Assembly (NCBI GenBank): GCA_029204225.1
Contig: CM055099.1
Span: forward strand, 45,945,193 to 46,009,192
Direction of reading: 5' to 3'
Source: Diphasiastrum complanatum
Taxonomy: Eukaryota > Streptophyta > Lycopodiopsida > Lycopodiales > Lycopodiaceae
DNA: 64,000 nucleotides
The notes beneath the pieces are model-generated. The model was not told where the DNA came from and made no database searches. It saw only the letters and a program-made list of their open reading frames with translations. Made by a program: the position numbers and the translations under genes. Below are positions 62,951 to 64,000 of the stretch, piece after piece. Within the stretch, counting starts at the first letter, position 1, and each line of letters starts with the position of its first letter.

Positions 62951-63680
62951 CAATTTTTCAAAAAGATGTTACTCCATTTCATTAATGACTATAGTACAAG
63001 GGCCATTATTACAAACTTTGGGAGTTTAATGTTATGAAGTGACACTCTCTTTTGTTGACAAATGTCCCCTGGTATTTTCAATCCATGAAAAATGAACACT
63101 TTGTAAGTTTTCCTTCATTTGTAATGAACACTTTCTCAGCTATTCTACTAGCGCATTCCTTAACGCCGTTACAACGCTCTTCCAGCTTCTTTGTGCACTT
63201 TCCTTTCTCGCTATGGTGTGTGCTTGATCGTTGGAATAATGGCTTCTGCAAGAGTTTGAAAAACAAGAACAGAGATCCCATATAAAGAATGGCGCATAGG
63301 AGCAGAAGTATTCATGATGGATACCATAAGATATCTACACAATTTTGTTTTGCTGACCGATGTGTGCAACGAACTAACGAACGATATCCACGTTAGGGGA
63401 GGATCTTGCTTTTTCACAATGAGGAATCAGACCTTGGAGCTAACGAAGGAAATGTAAGCGAAATGCTTTAAATTGCCCTTGATTGGGAGTGTATGTAAAG
63501 ATCAAAAAATTAATGATACCTAGAAGTTGGTATTGGTTCAATTTATCGCATGGAGAATAAGTTGTTTTCTAGGATACAAAGTGATACTATTGTCTTTATT
63601 TGTAGGAAAGTTCAGCGCTGGCGTATGCTTTATTGGTGAAGCCAATAATCTTGCTTGATCTAGGAAAAATCCACGTATAT
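62951..63680. other. Unassigned sequence
   Basis: No gene recognised; short ORFs have no support. Confidence 0.45.
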
Positions 63681-64000
63681 ATTATCATTACACATGTGTG
63701 GAGCCTGTTCCCACGTGTGAAATAAATGATCATGTCATTTAGATTAGGCATATAGTTTGTACATATCATTCTATTTGAAATCTAGTGGCTAAAATGGCCA
63801 AAATCTAGGTTTTTCGTGATGTGCCACTTGGCATCATTTTATTGGTAGGAAGTGCTATAACATGAGATTAGGAGTGATTTCCCATGTTTAGAGGTTTGCT
63901 CACACCTGTGGAAATATCATTAGCATGCGATTTTGCACTTGTAGAAGATAGTTATCTAAGTTCCTATCGCAGCAACAGAATTCACATATAGATTTGTTAT
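63681..64000 (+). mobile_element. LTR-like repeat, copy 3, cut by window end
   Basis: ACACATGTGTGGAGCCTGTT, CTAGTGGCTAAAATGGCCAA and TGCCACTTGGCATCAT match copies 1 and 2. It is more diverged than those two are from each other. It runs at least to 63967. Confidence 0.8.

Overview
The window is nuclear DNA of a land plant. It holds one complete conserved gene, a plant-type SEC31 (the outer COPII coat subunit), on the + strand from 2997 to 36069, set in dense transposable-element sequence. The 22 exons join in frame into a 1170-residue protein. Its introns contain long (TC)n/(GA)n tracts and plant-type Copia, Ty3 chromovirus, L1-like and RTE-like remnants. The clade cannot be fixed. The protein is clearly SEC31 but rather diverged from the Arabidopsis proteins, and the element-filled introns suit a plant with a large genome.

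Layout. 1-2500: two fragments of one Copia family joined in opposite orientations, with a primer-binding site and part of an LTR, ending about 500 bp before the SEC31 start codon. 2997-36069: SEC31. Intron 1 (9.6 kb) holds a solo LTR with target-site duplication, a GC-rich palindromic block, a possible LINE ORF1, an antisense Ty3 gag-protease remnant and an antisense LINE reverse-transcriptase remnant. Intron 9 (7.5 kb) holds a decayed chromovirus. Intron 16 (3.9 kb) holds a foldback/tandem repeat nest and a fragment resembling the DNA-repair gene FANCI. Intron 18 holds a cluster of perfect palindromes. 36070-38100: 3' flank with a duplicated block.

38113-45551: a decayed Copia element between two direct LTR-like repeats, followed by an unusual pair of ORFs from a non-autonomous relative. 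46204-47961: a 5'-truncated antisense LINE with poly(A). 48454-50400: Ty3 pol and gag remnants. 50883-54391 and 54731-59426: two members of one large non-autonomous LTR family, in opposite orientation, each with 5-bp target-site duplications and unusual LTR ends AG...CT. 60.08-60.23 kb: a 150-bp (TC)n tract. 60.89-62.7 kb: a Ty3 pol remnant with polypurine tract and LTR start. 63.68-64.0 kb: a third copy of the Copia LTR repeat, cut by the window end.

Only SEC31 looks like a functional host gene. The most interesting observations are the AG...CT-ended LTR family, palindrome clusters in several SEC31 introns that share a core but have different self-complementary flanks, and the FANCI-like fragment.
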